Below are positions 56,028-64,000 of a stretch of DNA of 64,000 nucleotides, piece by piece. Position numbers and translations under genes: made by a program. The notes beneath the pieces were generated by a model that was not told the origin of the DNA, did no database searches, and saw only the letters and a list, made by a program, of their open reading frames with translations. Each line of letters opens with the position of its first letter. The stretch's first letter is position 1. The stretch lies in assembly GCF_014651055.1 (NCBI RefSeq), contig NZ_BMWD01000020.1, positions 1 through 64,000 of the forward strand, written 5' to 3'. The DNA is from Streptomyces fructofermentans. Its GTDB lineage: Bacteria > Actinomycetota > Actinomycetes > Streptomycetales > Streptomycetaceae.

Positions 56028-57371
56028 ATGGCCGAGCGCGACGACCCGGGAATCATCGGGCGCAGAGTGCAGCAACTGCGTACGGAACGCGGGCTGACAC
56101 AGAAGCAGTTGGCGGAACCCGCCTACACACCCGCGTACGTCTCCACGCTGGAGGCGGGCCGGGTAAGGCCCTCCGAGGAGGCGCTGCGGCACATCGCCCA
56201 GCGCCTCGGAGTCGCGTACGACGAGCTGGCCACCGGCCGGCCCGCCCACCTCGCCACGGACCTGCGGCTGCGGCTCACCGACGCCCAGCGGACGCTGGCG
56301 ACGGGCGAGGCGGAGGTCGCCGCCGAGCAGTACACCGCGCTGCTCGCGGAGGCCGAGGCGAACGGCCTCGACGCCGAGTGCGCCGCCGCCCTGCTGGGAC
56401 TCGGCGAGTGCGCTCTGGACACCGGTGACCTGGCCACGGCACGGCTGCGCTTCGAGCAGTCCGAGCAGCGCCTCGCGGACGAGCCGCTGCCGGTGCGGGT
56501 GCCCGCGCTGCGCGGCCGGGCCGTCTCGCACTACTTGGCGGGCGAACTCCGGTACGCCTGCTACCTGCTGGAGTCGGCGCTCGACGAGCTGAACCGGGGC
56601 GGGCTGCACGACCCGGACGCGCTGCTGCTGCTGTACACGGCGGTGATCGCCCCGTACATGGACATGGGGGCTCACGCGCGGGCCGCCCAGGCCGCGGAAC
56701 TCGCCCTGACACTGGCCCCGCAGGTCGGCGATCCCGCGCTGGTGGCCCGAATGCACCGGTCCGTCGCCCGCACGATGATCGCGGAGGGCCGGATCGCCGA
56801 GGCCGACGTCTCGCTGGGGAAGGCCGCGGAGCTGTACCGGCAGCTCCAGATCCGTACGGAACTCGCCAACTGCCACTGGATGCGCGGGTACCTCCACGCC
56901 CAGAACGGCGACATGGAGCGCGCGGAGAGCGAACTGCGCGAGGCCCAGGCGATGCTGTCCGCCAAGCGGGCCGCGCTCTACACCAGCCAGGTCGCCGTGG
57001 AGCTGGCGGACGTCCTGCACCGGAGGGGCAAGTCGGACGAGGCGGCGGCCCTGCTGCACGACGTCCTCGGCGACCTGAACTCCGAGCGCGGCGCGGTCCA
57101 TTCCGCTGCCGCCCACCGGCTGCTCGGGATCATCGCGGAGCACGCCCGGGACACGGAGACGGCCGAGGAGCACTACGTCCGCGCGCTGAGCCTGCTCGAA
57201 CGGGCGGGCGCGGCGGGCGACCTCGCCGACCTCTGCCGGCTGCTGGGCGACCTGCTCAGACGCACGGGGCGGATCGAGGCGGCGCTGGACGCCTACCGCA
57301 CGGGCCTCGGCCACCGGACCGCGCCGGGCACCACGACCCTCGGCCCGGCACCGGCGCACCCGCCGCTCTGA
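56028..57371 (+). CDS. HTH (XRE) regulator with TPR repeats
   Basis: The 447-residue product starts at ATG 56028, directly after the repeated GCTTAC elements and with no ribosome site, so it may be leaderless. An XRE-type HTH (about 8-65; GRRVQQLRTERGLTQKQLAEPAYTPAYVSTLEAGRVRPSEEALRHIAQRLG) is followed by about ten TPR-like helical pairs (75-430), for example AALLGLGECALDTGDLATARLRFEQSEQRL and AAHRLLGIIAEHARDTETAEEHYVRALSLLERAG. Such HTH-TPR proteins often respond to small peptides or partner proteins. The array of dyads at its promoter suggests autoregulation. Confidence 0.9.
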   Translation: MAERDDPGIIGRRVQQLRTERGLTQKQLAEPAYTPAYVSTLEAGRVRPSEEALRHIAQRLGVAYDELATGRPAHLATDLRLRLTDAQRTLATGEAEVAAEQYTALLAEAEANGLDAECAAALLGLGECALDTGDLATARLRFEQSEQRLADEPLPVRVPALRGRAVSHYLAGELRYACYLLESALDELNRGGLHDPDALLLLYTAVIAPYMDMGAHARAAQAAELALTLAPQVGDPALVARMHRSVARTMIAEGRIAEADVSLGKAAELYRQLQIRTELANCHWMRGYLHAQNGDMERAESELREAQAMLSAKRAALYTSQVAVELADVLHRRGKSDEAAALLHDVLGDLNSERGAVHSAAAHRLLGIIAEHARDTETAEEHYVRALSLLERAGAAGDLADLCRLLGDLLRRTGRIEAALDAYRTGLGHRTAPGTTTLGPAPAHPPL

Positions 57372-57417
57372 GCGTCCCCCGGCACGGGTCCTTGCCACCT
57401 CGGCGGCCGCGCGCCCC

Positions 57418-57464
57418 GGGAGTGGCGGACCCGGGAGTGGCGGACCCGGGTCACACCCGGGTCC
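57418..57464. terminator. Duplication plus hairpin between convergent genes
   Basis: A 15-bp unit GGGAGTGGCGGACCC is tandemly duplicated (57418-57432, 57433-57447). The second copy runs into a perfect hairpin GGACCCGGGT-CAC-ACCCGGGTCC (57442-57464) that contains the stop codon of the leftward gene (57451). Confidence 0.7.
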
Positions 57465-58980
57465 CCAGCCGGTCGAGGTGGCGCCGGACGTCGTCCAGGG
57501 CCCCCCGCGTGCGGCCCGGGACGCGTCGGCGCAGAGCGGCCAGCGCCACCCCCAGCTCGCGGGCCCGCGCCGCGTCGCCGATCCGGCCCCACTGGTGGTG
57601 GGCCCGGTCGACTGCCGCCTCGACGCCGGGGGCGTCCGGGGCCTGCCCGGCCGCCAGCCGCGCGTCGGCCACCGCGAGCCAGGTCCGGCAGCTGCGCTCG
57701 GCGTCGCCCGCGAGCATGGCCAGGTCGGCCCGCACCTCCATCCAGTGGACGGCCCCGCCGGCCCCCGGTCCCCCTTCGCCGCGCGCGGCCCGCTCCCACC
57801 GCTCGGCCAACGCGTCGGCCTCGTCGTGCCGGCCGCCCTCGACGGCGGCACTGATCTCGGCGTGCGGGTCGGAAGGCACGCGCCCCGGCTCGGGTTCGGG
57901 TTCGGGCACCCGCACCAGCGCCGGTTCGATCGGCACCGGCTCGGACACCGGCGCGGGGACGACGGGGTGCGCCCTGGGCCGGACCGCGGCGGTGTGCGCC
58001 GCGGGCGGGTCGAGGTCGGGGGCAGGGTGCGCCGCGGGCGGATCGGGGACGGGCGCCTGCGCCGGTGAGGGCAGGAACGCGGCCGCCGGACCGGGCGTCG
58101 TCGTGTGGGCGGGCCCGGCAGCCTTCGCGTGGGCGGTCCCGACCGCCGGGACACGCGGCGCCGTGGGCGGGACGGCGGCCGGGACCGGGGCGGGCGCCGC
58201 GGCCGGCTCCGGCGCGGGCACGGCCGCGGGGCCGGGTGCGGGCACGGAGCCGGGGCCCGGCACCGGGACCGGGGCGGTCACGGGCGCGAACGGGGCCGGG
58301 GGCCGGCCCGGCACCGCGAACGGTCCGGGCGGCGGCGCGGCCGGGTCCACCGCCAGCACGAGATCGCGGCGGGCGGCCCCGGGCTCCTCCGCGGTCGAGC
58401 GGGCCAGCGCCTGCTCGTGGAGGTCCGCCAGGGGCGGGCGCAGACCACTGCGCAACAACGTGGCCAGCGCCCTCATGTACGCGGGGGCCGCCACCGAGCG
58501 GCGCGGGGGAGGCGGGGCCACCCGGCCGAACAGCCGGGTGCCGGGCCCGGCGCCGAGCGGCCGGGCGACCAGGTGCCGCCAGGCCTCCGCGTCGGCGTGC
58601 AGGTCGACCAGGAGGGTCGTACTGCCGGGGGCGCGCAGCCGGAGTTCCTCGGGAATCCAGTGCCAGGGGAAGCCCGTGTAGCGGACGGTCGCCGGGGTCG
58701 TGCGGGCGAGCGCGAGGTGCGGCAGCCGCTGGCGGCGGTCGAGCTGGAGCTGGCCCGTCAGGAAGACGGTGAGCGGTCCGGGCGCGGTCGCGGCGGCCCG
58801 CAGCCTGGTCAGGACGGCCTGGGGTTCCAGCGGGTCGGCGAGTTCGACGACGTTCGCCGTCTCCGTGCCCGCGAGCACGGAGGGCGCCACCGCCGCGAGC
58901 ACGGGGAGCACCGACGCGGCGTCCACCAGGCACCCCCTGCCCACCGGCGACGCCGCGATCAGCAGCACGGTTCCGGGCAT
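57451..58980 (-). CDS. Unknown protein with N-terminal alpha/beta domain and helical C-terminus
   Basis: The 509-residue product starts at ATG 58980 with GGGGAGGAG 8-9 nt upstream. The first 180 residues alternate hydrophobic strands and helices (TVLLIAASPVGRGCLVDAASVLPVL, GPLTVFLTGQLQLDRRQRLPHLALART, STTLLVDLHADAEAWRHLV), loosely like a hydrolase or caspase-type sheet, but no catalytic pair is evident. A Pro/Ala-rich linker (about 205-365) and a TPR-like helical end (about 375-505; HDEADALAERWERAARG, CRTWLAVADARLAAG) follow. It is downstream of a membrane SpoIIE phosphatase and convergent with an HTH-TPR regulator, so a signalling role is plausible. I do not recognise the family. Confidence 0.75.
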   Translation of the reverse strand: MPGTVLLIAASPVGRGCLVDAASVLPVLAAVAPSVLAGTETANVVELADPLEPQAVLTRLRAAATAPGPLTVFLTGQLQLDRRQRLPHLALARTTPATVRYTGFPWHWIPEELRLRAPGSTTLLVDLHADAEAWRHLVARPLGAGPGTRLFGRVAPPPPRRSVAAPAYMRALATLLRSGLRPPLADLHEQALARSTAEEPGAARRDLVLAVDPAAPPPGPFAVPGRPPAPFAPVTAPVPVPGPGSVPAPGPAAVPAPEPAAAPAPVPAAVPPTAPRVPAVGTAHAKAAGPAHTTTPGPAAAFLPSPAQAPVPDPPAAHPAPDLDPPAAHTAAVRPRAHPVVPAPVSEPVPIEPALVRVPEPEPEPGRVPSDPHAEISAAVEGGRHDEADALAERWERAARGEGGPGAGGAVHWMEVRADLAMLAGDAERSCRTWLAVADARLAAGQAPDAPGVEAAVDRAHHQWGRIGDAARARELGVALAALRRRVPGRTRGALDDVRRHLDRLGTRV

Positions 58981-59054
58981 GGCCGTCGTCTCCTCCCCCT
59001 CGATCACCACGGCAGCACCGTAACGGGTGCGGCTGCAAAGGGGGGTGTCCGCCG

Positions 59055-59088
59055 GTGACCGGGCGGCGGCCGGCGGCCGCCCGGTCAC
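59055..59088 (-). terminator. Hairpin over the stop of the membrane phosphatase gene
   Basis: A perfect 13-bp stem (GTGACCGGGCGGC at 59055-59067 with its complement at 59076-59088) includes the TGA of the leftward phosphatase gene (59085-59087). It may partly end transcription before the next gene. Confidence 0.7.
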
Positions 59089-60266
59089 TCCCGGACCCGG
59101 CGCACCGCGAAGATCGTGGTGTCGTCCCCGAGGCGTCCGGCGCTGTGGCGCAGGGTGCCGTCACGGACCAGTTCGACCAGCCGCCGGGGGTGCGCGGACG
59201 CGGGGTCGGTCGAGACCGCGAGCGCCACCCGTTCGTGCAGCGGGAAGAAGACGCCCTCGGCGTCCCGGGCCTCGGTCACCCCGTCGGTGAACATGAGCAG
59301 CGTCTCGTCGGCTCCCAGGACCACCGGGCGGACCGGCGGCAGGCCCGGCCCCGACCTGGCCAGCGACCCGAGCCCCAGCGGCAGGCCGTCACCGGGCGGC
59401 AGCGCGCGCACCCCCGCGGAGCCCGCCACCAGCGGCGGTTCGTGGCCGAAGTTGACGACCTCGACCCGGCCGCCGGGGGCGCCGGGCAGCGGGAAGGCGA
59501 CGAGGACGGCGGTCGCGAAGCGCTCGACGCCCCGGGCGCTGTCCGAGTCCTGTTCGGCGAGGTCCTCCAGGTACTTCCGGTGGCGGCCCATCCGGATCTC
59601 CAGCCGTTCGGCGACCACCGCCAGAGACGCCTCGTGGTAGGCGGACTCCCGGAACGTGCCGAGCAGCGCGGCCGCCGTCTCGACCGCGGGCAGGCCCTTG
59701 CCCTGCACATCGCCCAGCAGGACCCTCGTGCCGTGCGGGCCCGGCTGGATGTCGTAGAAGTCGCCGCCGACGCGGGCCTCGCTGTCGGCCGCCAGGTACA
59801 CGGCCGCGTGCTCCAGACCGGCCCACGGCGTGGGCAGCGGCCGCAGCACGGTGCGCCGCGTGGTGTCGGCGACGTCCCGCATGTGCAGCATCCGCCGCTC
59901 GCCGCGCACCCGCACCGCGCAGGCCAGGGTGGCCAGCGCCCCGCCGACGGCGACGAGGATGAAGTCGGGGAGCCCGGACTGGTACTGGTGCGGCCAGGCG
60001 TTGTCCATCTCGATGTACGTGAGGAGCGCCAGCACGGCGAAGACGGCCGTGCCCCGCACTCCGCAGATGGCCGCCGCGATGCCGGGCACCAGGACGATCC
60101 AGGAGATGATCCTGAACTCCCCCGAGCTGTTCCAGTCGATCGTCGCGATCGCGAGGAGCAGCACCAGCGGGGGCAGCCAGGCGACGCTGCGCCCACGTAC
60201 GCGCAGGGGGTGCTGCCGCTGGGCACGCCCACGCGTGCCGTCACCGGCGACGTCGTGGCCGCTCAC
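59085..60266 (-). CDS. Membrane SpoIIE-type (PP2C) phosphatase
   Basis: The 393-residue product starts at GTG 60266. Three or four TM helices occupy residues 28-118 (VAWLPPLVLLLAIATIDW, IISWIVLVPGIAAAICGV, TAVFAVLALLTYIEM, FILVAVGGALATLACAV). The SpoIIE domain (about 150-390) follows with VGGDFYDIQPG, LLGDVQGKGLPAVETAA, VNFGHEPPLV and LMFTDGVTEARD intact, so it should be catalytically active towards phosphorylated STAS proteins. The short extracytoplasmic loops suggest a membrane-state sensor. It is 104 nt upstream of the unknown gene on the same strand, with which it may form a unit. Confidence 0.92.
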   Translation of the reverse strand: MSGHDVAGDGTRGRAQRQHPLRVRGRSVAWLPPLVLLLAIATIDWNSSGEFRIISWIVLVPGIAAAICGVRGTAVFAVLALLTYIEMDNAWPHQYQSGLPDFILVAVGGALATLACAVRVRGERRMLHMRDVADTTRRTVLRPLPTPWAGLEHAAVYLAADSEARVGGDFYDIQPGPHGTRVLLGDVQGKGLPAVETAAALLGTFRESAYHEASLAVVAERLEIRMGRHRKYLEDLAEQDSDSARGVERFATAVLVAFPLPGAPGGRVEVVNFGHEPPLVAGSAGVRALPPGDGLPLGLGSLARSGPGLPPVRPVVLGADETLLMFTDGVTEARDAEGVFFPLHERVALAVSTDPASAHPRRLVELVRDGTLRHSAGRLGDDTTIFAVRRVRE

Positions 60267-60479
60267 CCGCTCAGCGAAGCACGGCCCGCCGGGGGCCGCA
60301 CGCCGGGAAGCGGCAGCTCACGCGCTCCGTGCGGCCCTGCGGCCCGGTGTGCGGGCCGCACACCGGGCCGCGCTCCGGGCCGCCGCGCGGACGGGCCGCG
60401 GCGGCCCCCACCGAGTTGCCCGCGCGTTCCCCCGGGTGTGCCCTGGAAGGCAGGGAAACAAGGAGAGAGGAGTGCTGTC

Positions 60480-60860
60480 ATGGCTCATGCGGCACCCGCG
60501 TCATCCACCCGTACGCCCGCCGTCTCCCGGCTGGCGGCGCCCGTGCTGGGCGCCATCGTCTACGGCCTGTGGGCCGCGGCCATCGGCCGCGACGCCGGCC
60601 CGATCACCGGCTGGAACGTCCTGCTGGGCTTCGTCACGGCGATCGCCTTCGCCGTGGGCTTCCAGGCCGTCCGGGCCGTCTCCCCACGACTGCCGCGCGA
60701 ACTGCGCGCCTTCGCGTGGGCGGCGTTCGCGGGCTGCGCGTTCGGCTTCATCTACAGCCTCACCGACGCCTCGGTCGTGAAGTCGGCGGCCCTGGCCTGC
60801 CTGGTGGGGGCGAGCGTGGGCGGGGTGGTGTTCTACCGCTCCTACACACACGAGGCCTGA
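60480..60860 (+). CDS. Small four-helix membrane protein
   Basis: The 126-residue product starts at ATG 60480 behind AGGAGAGAGGAG. Four TM helices fill residues 18-118 (SRLAAPVLGAIVYGLWAAAIG, WNVLLGFVTAIAFAVGFQAV, AFAWAAFAGCAFGFIYSL, SAALACLVGASVGGVVFY), connected by short loops. No motif indicates a transported molecule. The pattern resembles short Streptomyces membrane proteins of unknown function. It is divergent from the membrane phosphatase gene and closed by a nested hairpin. Confidence 0.85.
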   Translation: MAHAAPASSTRTPAVSRLAAPVLGAIVYGLWAAAIGRDAGPITGWNVLLGFVTAIAFAVGFQAVRAVSPRLPRELRAFAWAAFAGCAFGFIYSLTDASVVKSAALACLVGASVGGVVFYRSYTHEA

Positions 60861-60880
60861 CCGCCGCACGACCTGTGACG

Positions 60881-60959
60881 GTTCCCGGACCCCCTACGCG
60901 GTTCCGGGGCCCCGGCCCCCAAGCCGGGGCCCCGGAATCGTACGGACGGTCCGGGAACC
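60881..60959 (+). terminator. Nested double hairpin after the small membrane protein gene
   Basis: An inner perfect 15-bp stem (TTCCGGGGCCCCGGC at 60902-60916 with 60923-60937, loop CCCCAA) sits inside an outer perfect 12-bp stem (GGTTCCCGGACC at 60881-60892 with 60948-60959). The outer arm starts 21 nt after the stop codon. Confidence 0.85.
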
Positions 60960-61264
60960 ACCCACAACTCCCCGTCCCGGACCACCCGTTCCCCGGGTTC
61001 TCCGCCTGCCGGGCACCCACTCCCGGCCCGAACCCGAGGCGTCTGGGGAACCGCCGCCCTCCGGGCCCGCACACCGGGGCCGGAGCGGCGTGGCAGCGCC
61101 GCCGCCTGGCGGTTCCTGGGGGAGCGCGGGGCCGGGGGACCGTGTCCGGCCGGCCTGCTCTCCCCAGAACCAGGAAACACCCGTTCGGGGGAACCCTCCA
61201 CCGGAGGCCCGCAGGCCCCGGCCCGCACGGCACCGGCCGGCCCGCCCCGCGGAGCCCGGCACCA

Positions 61265-61505
61265 CGTCCCGCACGAACCCCGCGACGCGTCCCGTACGGA
61301 CCTCGGGACCCGGCTCGTACGAACCCCGCGACCCGTCCCGTACGGGCCTCGGGACCCGGCTCGTACGAACCCCGCGACCCGGCTCGTACGAGCCCGTCGA
61401 CCCGACCGTACGGGCCTCGGGACCCGGCTCGTACGAGCCCGTCGACCCGACCGTACGGGCCTCGGGACCCGGCTCGTACCGGCCCGCCGACCCGACCGCA
61501 CGGGC
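61265..61505. repeat. 22-23/45-bp tandem array with CGTACG palindromes
   Basis: A composite unit of 45-46 bp is repeated about five times. It is made of two half-units of 22-23 bp, each starting GACCCG and each carrying CGTACG or a close variant (GACCCGTCCCGTACGGGCC and GACCCGGCTCGTACGAGCCC types). Unit starts are at about 61284, 61330, 61376, 61399, 61444 and 61489. The one 23-nt step shows that the half-unit is the true module. Copies before 61284 and after 61489 are degenerate. Confidence 0.85.
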
Positions 61506-61980
61506 CGTGCGCCGGCCCCAGTACGCACCGGGGGCACGACCCGCGGAAGCCCGGGACCCGACCCGCAAGAGCCCGCAGGACGCGGGACCCGACCCGCAGG
61601 CCCCGGCGGACGCGAGCGCACCCGAGCATCCGGCGGCGCGGGTCCGCGGAACCCCGTACCGCGGCCGTGCGGGCCCGGTGGGGCGACCCGTACGGACCGG
61701 GAGCGCGGCCCCCACGGGCCCGGAGGACAGGGCCCGCACGGATTCCCCGCCGTTCCGCCGATGAGTTCCCGCGCCGCCGGAGGTCTGCACCTCCAGACCG
61801 GTCGAGGACCACGACCCGGGCACTGCCGGGGGAACGGGCCCGGCCCCGCGGCCCCCCCCCCGGGGCGGCGGACGGGCCCGAGGGGACGCGGAAGCGGCGC
61901 CGGAGGACCTCGCGGGAGCACGACAGCAGTCACGGCCGGCGACGGCCGACCACGAGAACGAAGCGGATGGGCGGACCGAC

Positions 61981-63018
61981 ATGACGAGCAGCAACCGCAC
62001 CGGCCCCTGGTCGGGGCCGGCCATCGAGACGGCGGGCCTGGTGAAGACCTTCGGCGACAACCGCGCGGTCGACGGCGTGGACCTGCGGATCGAGGCGGGC
62101 ACCGTGTACGGCCTGCTCGGTCCGAACGGGGCGGGCAAGACCACGACCGTACGCATGCTGGCCACCCTGCTGCGCCCCGACGGCGGAGAGGCCCATGTCT
62201 TCGGCCACGACGTCGTACGGGAGGCGGACACCGTGAGGAGCCGGGTGAGCCTGACCGGCCAGTACGCCTCGGTGGACGAGGACCTCACGGGCACCGAGAA
62301 CCTCGTCCTGCTGGCCCGGCTGACCGGCCACTCCAAGAAGGCCTCGTACGACCGCGCCGGACAGCTCCTGGACGCCTTCGGGCTGGCGGAGGCCGCGGAC
62401 CGCCAGGTCAAGAACTACTCGGGAGGGATGCGGCGCCGCATCGACATCGCCGCGTCCATCCTCAACACCCCGGACCTGCTCTTCCTCGACGAGCCGACGA
62501 CGGGTCTGGACCCGCGCAGCCGCAACCAGGTCTGGGAGATCGTCCGGGCCGTCGTCGCGCAGGGGACGACGGTGCTGCTGACGACCCAGTACCTGGACGA
62601 GGCGGACCAGTTGGCGTCCCGGATCGCCGTCATCGACAAGGGCAGGGTCATCGCCGAGGGCACCAAGGGCGAGCTCAAGGCGTCGGTCGGCGCGGGAGCC
62701 GTGCACGTACGGCTGCGGGACGCGCACCGGCGGCCGGAGGCCGAACGCCTGCTGCGCCGGGCCCTGGACGCCGAGGTCGAGCCGGAGCCGGACCCGGTGG
62801 CGCTGACGGCCCGGGTGGGCAACGACTCGGGCGACGGCGGCGCCGTCGCCGAGAAGGCGTCCCGCGCCCTCGCCGAGCTGGCGCGCGCGGGCATCACGGT
62901 CGACAACTTCTCGCTGGGCCAGCCGAGTCTGGACGAGGTGTTCCTGGCCCTCACCGGAAAGCACGAGCACACCGGGGCGACCTCCCCGGCGGAGCAGACG
63001 AAGGAGGCCACGGCATGA
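61981..63018 (+). CDS. DrrA-type ABC exporter ATPase
   Basis: The 345-residue product starts at ATG 61981. It has Walker [10 protein letters not shown] (about residues 49-57), Q-loop [14 protein letters not shown], signature [12 protein letters not shown] and Walker [14 protein letters not shown], with the H-loop in [13 protein letters not shown]. Here Q replaces the usual switch His (TTQYLDEA), as is typical of DrrA-like drug exporters. The C-terminal domain (about 240-325) ends [19 protein letters not shown], characteristic of DrrA. It powers a two-gene exporter for a hydrophobic compound or lipid; the substrate is unknown. ATGA overlap with the permease. Confidence 0.95.
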   Translation: MTSSNRTGPWSGPAIETAGLVKTFGDNRAVDGVDLRIEAGTVYGLLGPNGAGKTTTVRMLATLLRPDGGEAHVFGHDVVREADTVRSRVSLTGQYASVDEDLTGTENLVLLARLTGHSKKASYDRAGQLLDAFGLAEAADRQVKNYSGGMRRRIDIAASILNTPDLLFLDEPTTGLDPRSRNQVWEIVRAVVAQGTTVLLTTQYLDEADQLASRIAVIDKGRVIAEGTKGELKASVGAGAVHVRLRDAHRRPEAERLLRRALDAEVEPEPDPVALTARVGNDSGDGGAVAEKASRALAELARAGITVDNFSLGQPSLDEVFLALTGKHEHTGATSPAEQTKEATA

Positions 63019-63866
63019 GCGCCACGACCACGACCGCCGAGACGGCGGAGCCGGCCCCGGTCCACGCCGAGAGCCTGGCCCGGCTGCTCGTCGCCGGGGA
63101 GAGGCCGCCGCGCCCCAACGCGCTGCGGACGTCCCTCACGTTCGGCTGGCGGGCGATGCTCAAGATCAAGCACGTGCCCGAGCAGCTCTTCGACGTGACG
63201 GCGTTCCCGATCATGATGGTGCTGATGTACACGTACCTCTTCGGAGGGGCCCTGGCGGGCTCCCCGACGCAGTACCTCCAGTACCTGCTGCCGGGCATCC
63301 TGGTGATGTCCGTCGTCATGATCACGATGTACACGGGCGTCTCGGTCAACACGGACATCGAGAAGGGCGTCTTCGACCGCTTCCGCTCGCTGCCGATCTG
63401 GCGCCCCTCGACGATGGTCGGCTATCTGCTCGGGGACGCGCTGCGCTACACGATCGCGTCGATCGTGATGCTCGCGGTGGGCCTGCTGATGGGCTTCCGG
63501 CCCGACGGCGGCTTCATGGGGGTGGCGGCCGGGGTGCTCCTGCTCCTGGTCTTCTCGTTCGCCTTCTCCTGGGTGTGGACGATGTTCGGCCTGCTGCTGC
63601 GCACGGAGAAGTCGGTCATGGGCGTGAGCATGATGGTGCTGTTCCCGCTGACCTTCCTCAGCGACATCTTCGTGCGCCCCGAGACGATGCCGGGATGGCT
63701 CCAGGCCTTCGTCAACAACAACCCGGTCACCCATGTGGCCGCCGCCGTGCGCGGGCTGATGCAGGGTTCCTGGCCGAGCATGGAGATCGCCTGGTCGCTG
63801 GGCTGGGCCGCCCTGCTGATCGCGGTCTTCGGACCGGTGACGATGCGGCTCTACAACCGCAAGTAG
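63015..63866 (+). CDS. DrrB-type ABC-2 exporter permease
   Basis: The 283-residue product starts at ATG 63015 (GGAGG 7 nt upstream, inside the ATPase gene) and overlaps it by 4 nt. It has six TM helices from about residue 57 to 278: [44 protein letters not shown], the [23 protein letters not shown] pair, [26 protein letters not shown] and the C-terminal [17 protein letters not shown]. The conserved [19 protein letters not shown] loop couples to the ATPase. [16 protein letters not shown] before the last helix is typical of the DrrB family. Nothing annotatable follows to the window end. Confidence 0.94.
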   Translation: MSATTTTAETAEPAPVHAESLARLLVAGERPPRPNALRTSLTFGWRAMLKIKHVPEQLFDVTAFPIMMVLMYTYLFGGALAGSPTQYLQYLLPGILVMSVVMITMYTGVSVNTDIEKGVFDRFRSLPIWRPSTMVGYLLGDALRYTIASIVMLAVGLLMGFRPDGGFMGVAAGVLLLLVFSFAFSWVWTMFGLLLRTEKSVMGVSMMVLFPLTFLSDIFVRPETMPGWLQAFVNNNPVTHVAAAVRGLMQGSWPSMEIAWSLGWAALLIAVFGPVTMRLYNRK

Positions 63867-64000
63867 CAGCCCCGGGTGCGTCCCCCGCAGGACTGGAGTC
63901 CCGCCTCCGGATGCGTCCACCCGGCCGTGCCCCGATGGCGGGGGGCGCGGCCGGGGGCCCTGCTTGAGGGGTGCGGAAAGTCCTCTCGGCGGTGCTGATC

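Larger units (their letters stand above)
60861..61980. other. 1.1-kb gene-free region upstream of the exporter
   Basis: Apart from the nested hairpin and the CGTACG array, no frame has a start with ribosome site and believable product. Several frames on both strands stay open only because the repeats lack stops. A run of about 11 C near 61851-61862 is also present. Exporter promoter signals are not obvious. Confidence 0.65.

Noticed and set aside
61265-61505. Possible CRISPR array
   Set aside because: Units are directly adjacent without unique spacers, unit length is 22-23/45 bp, and no cas gene is present in the window.
61090-61764. 224-codon plus-strand frame with repeated GPGSYEPVDPTVRAS peptide
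   Set aside because: It exists because the CGTACG repeat array lacks stops; all neighbouring frames on both strands stay open too, there is no ribosome site, and one half-unit step changes the repeat phase.

Overview
The window is chromosomal DNA of a high-GC actinomycete, almost certainly Streptomyces. Coding frames are almost saturated with G/C at third positions. Signature genes fit this genus: SigB/SigF-type and SigE-type sigma factors, three SpoIIE-type phosphatases, Spo0M, TerD, BlaI, KhtTU, flotillin and DrrAB. A perfect 14-bp ParB site (GTTTCACGTGAAAC, 10892-10905) places it in the origin-proximal chromosome rather than on a plasmid or in an arm end. I see no insertion sequence, prophage or CRISPR array.

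Layout. 1-6.7 kb: the tail of an unknown gene, then four consecutive FG-GAP (beta-propeller) surface proteins, two of them translationally coupled lipoproteins. 7-16 kb: Yip1 protein, a berberine-bridge-type flavoenzyme, a soluble sulfite-oxidase-like enzyme, parS, a phosphoribosyltransferase with dcd, a small zinc-ribbon gene, tRNA-Gly(CCC), two small envelope genes, a 24-residue membrane peptide and a SigB-type sigma factor. A GT-C glycosyltransferase on the other strand runs without a stop into the antisense of that sigma gene. 17-31 kb: methyltransferase, a GntR/YtrA-regulated ABC transporter with a clear operator, a fifth FG-GAP protein, flavodoxin-type reductase, secreted lipase, a membrane molybdopterin oxidoreductase, a PAS-SpoIIE phosphatase and a pair of CNNM/CBS proteins. 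31-44 kb: Spo0M, BlaI beside a decayed M56 peptidase, TerD, TatA-like, KhtT/KhtU-type K+/H+ antiporter, NfeD-flotillin, PucR regulator, Ser/Thr kinase and GH15 enzyme.

44-57 kb is the most interesting part. Two divergent units meet at 47.6-47.7 kb. Leftward lie a SigE-family sigma factor and a membrane protein that joins an anti-sigma-like N-terminus to an L,D-transpeptidase fold lacking its catalytic Cys. Rightward lie an intact L,D-transpeptidase, a sigma-like HTH protein tethered by its own TM segment to an external domain, a class A PBP whose transpeptidase domain has lost SxxK, SxN and KTG, and a PAS-GAF-SpoIIE phosphatase. Spacing is +2, -4 and -14 nt. I infer an envelope-sensing module in which dead crosslinking domains act as wall sensors. 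A TerD-nuclease fusion and an HTH-TPR regulator with its own operator array follow.

57-64 kb: a gene of unknown function downstream of a membrane phosphatase, a small membrane protein, a 1.1-kb gene-free stretch holding a nested hairpin and a 22-23/45-bp CGTACG repeat array, and a DrrAB-type ABC exporter.
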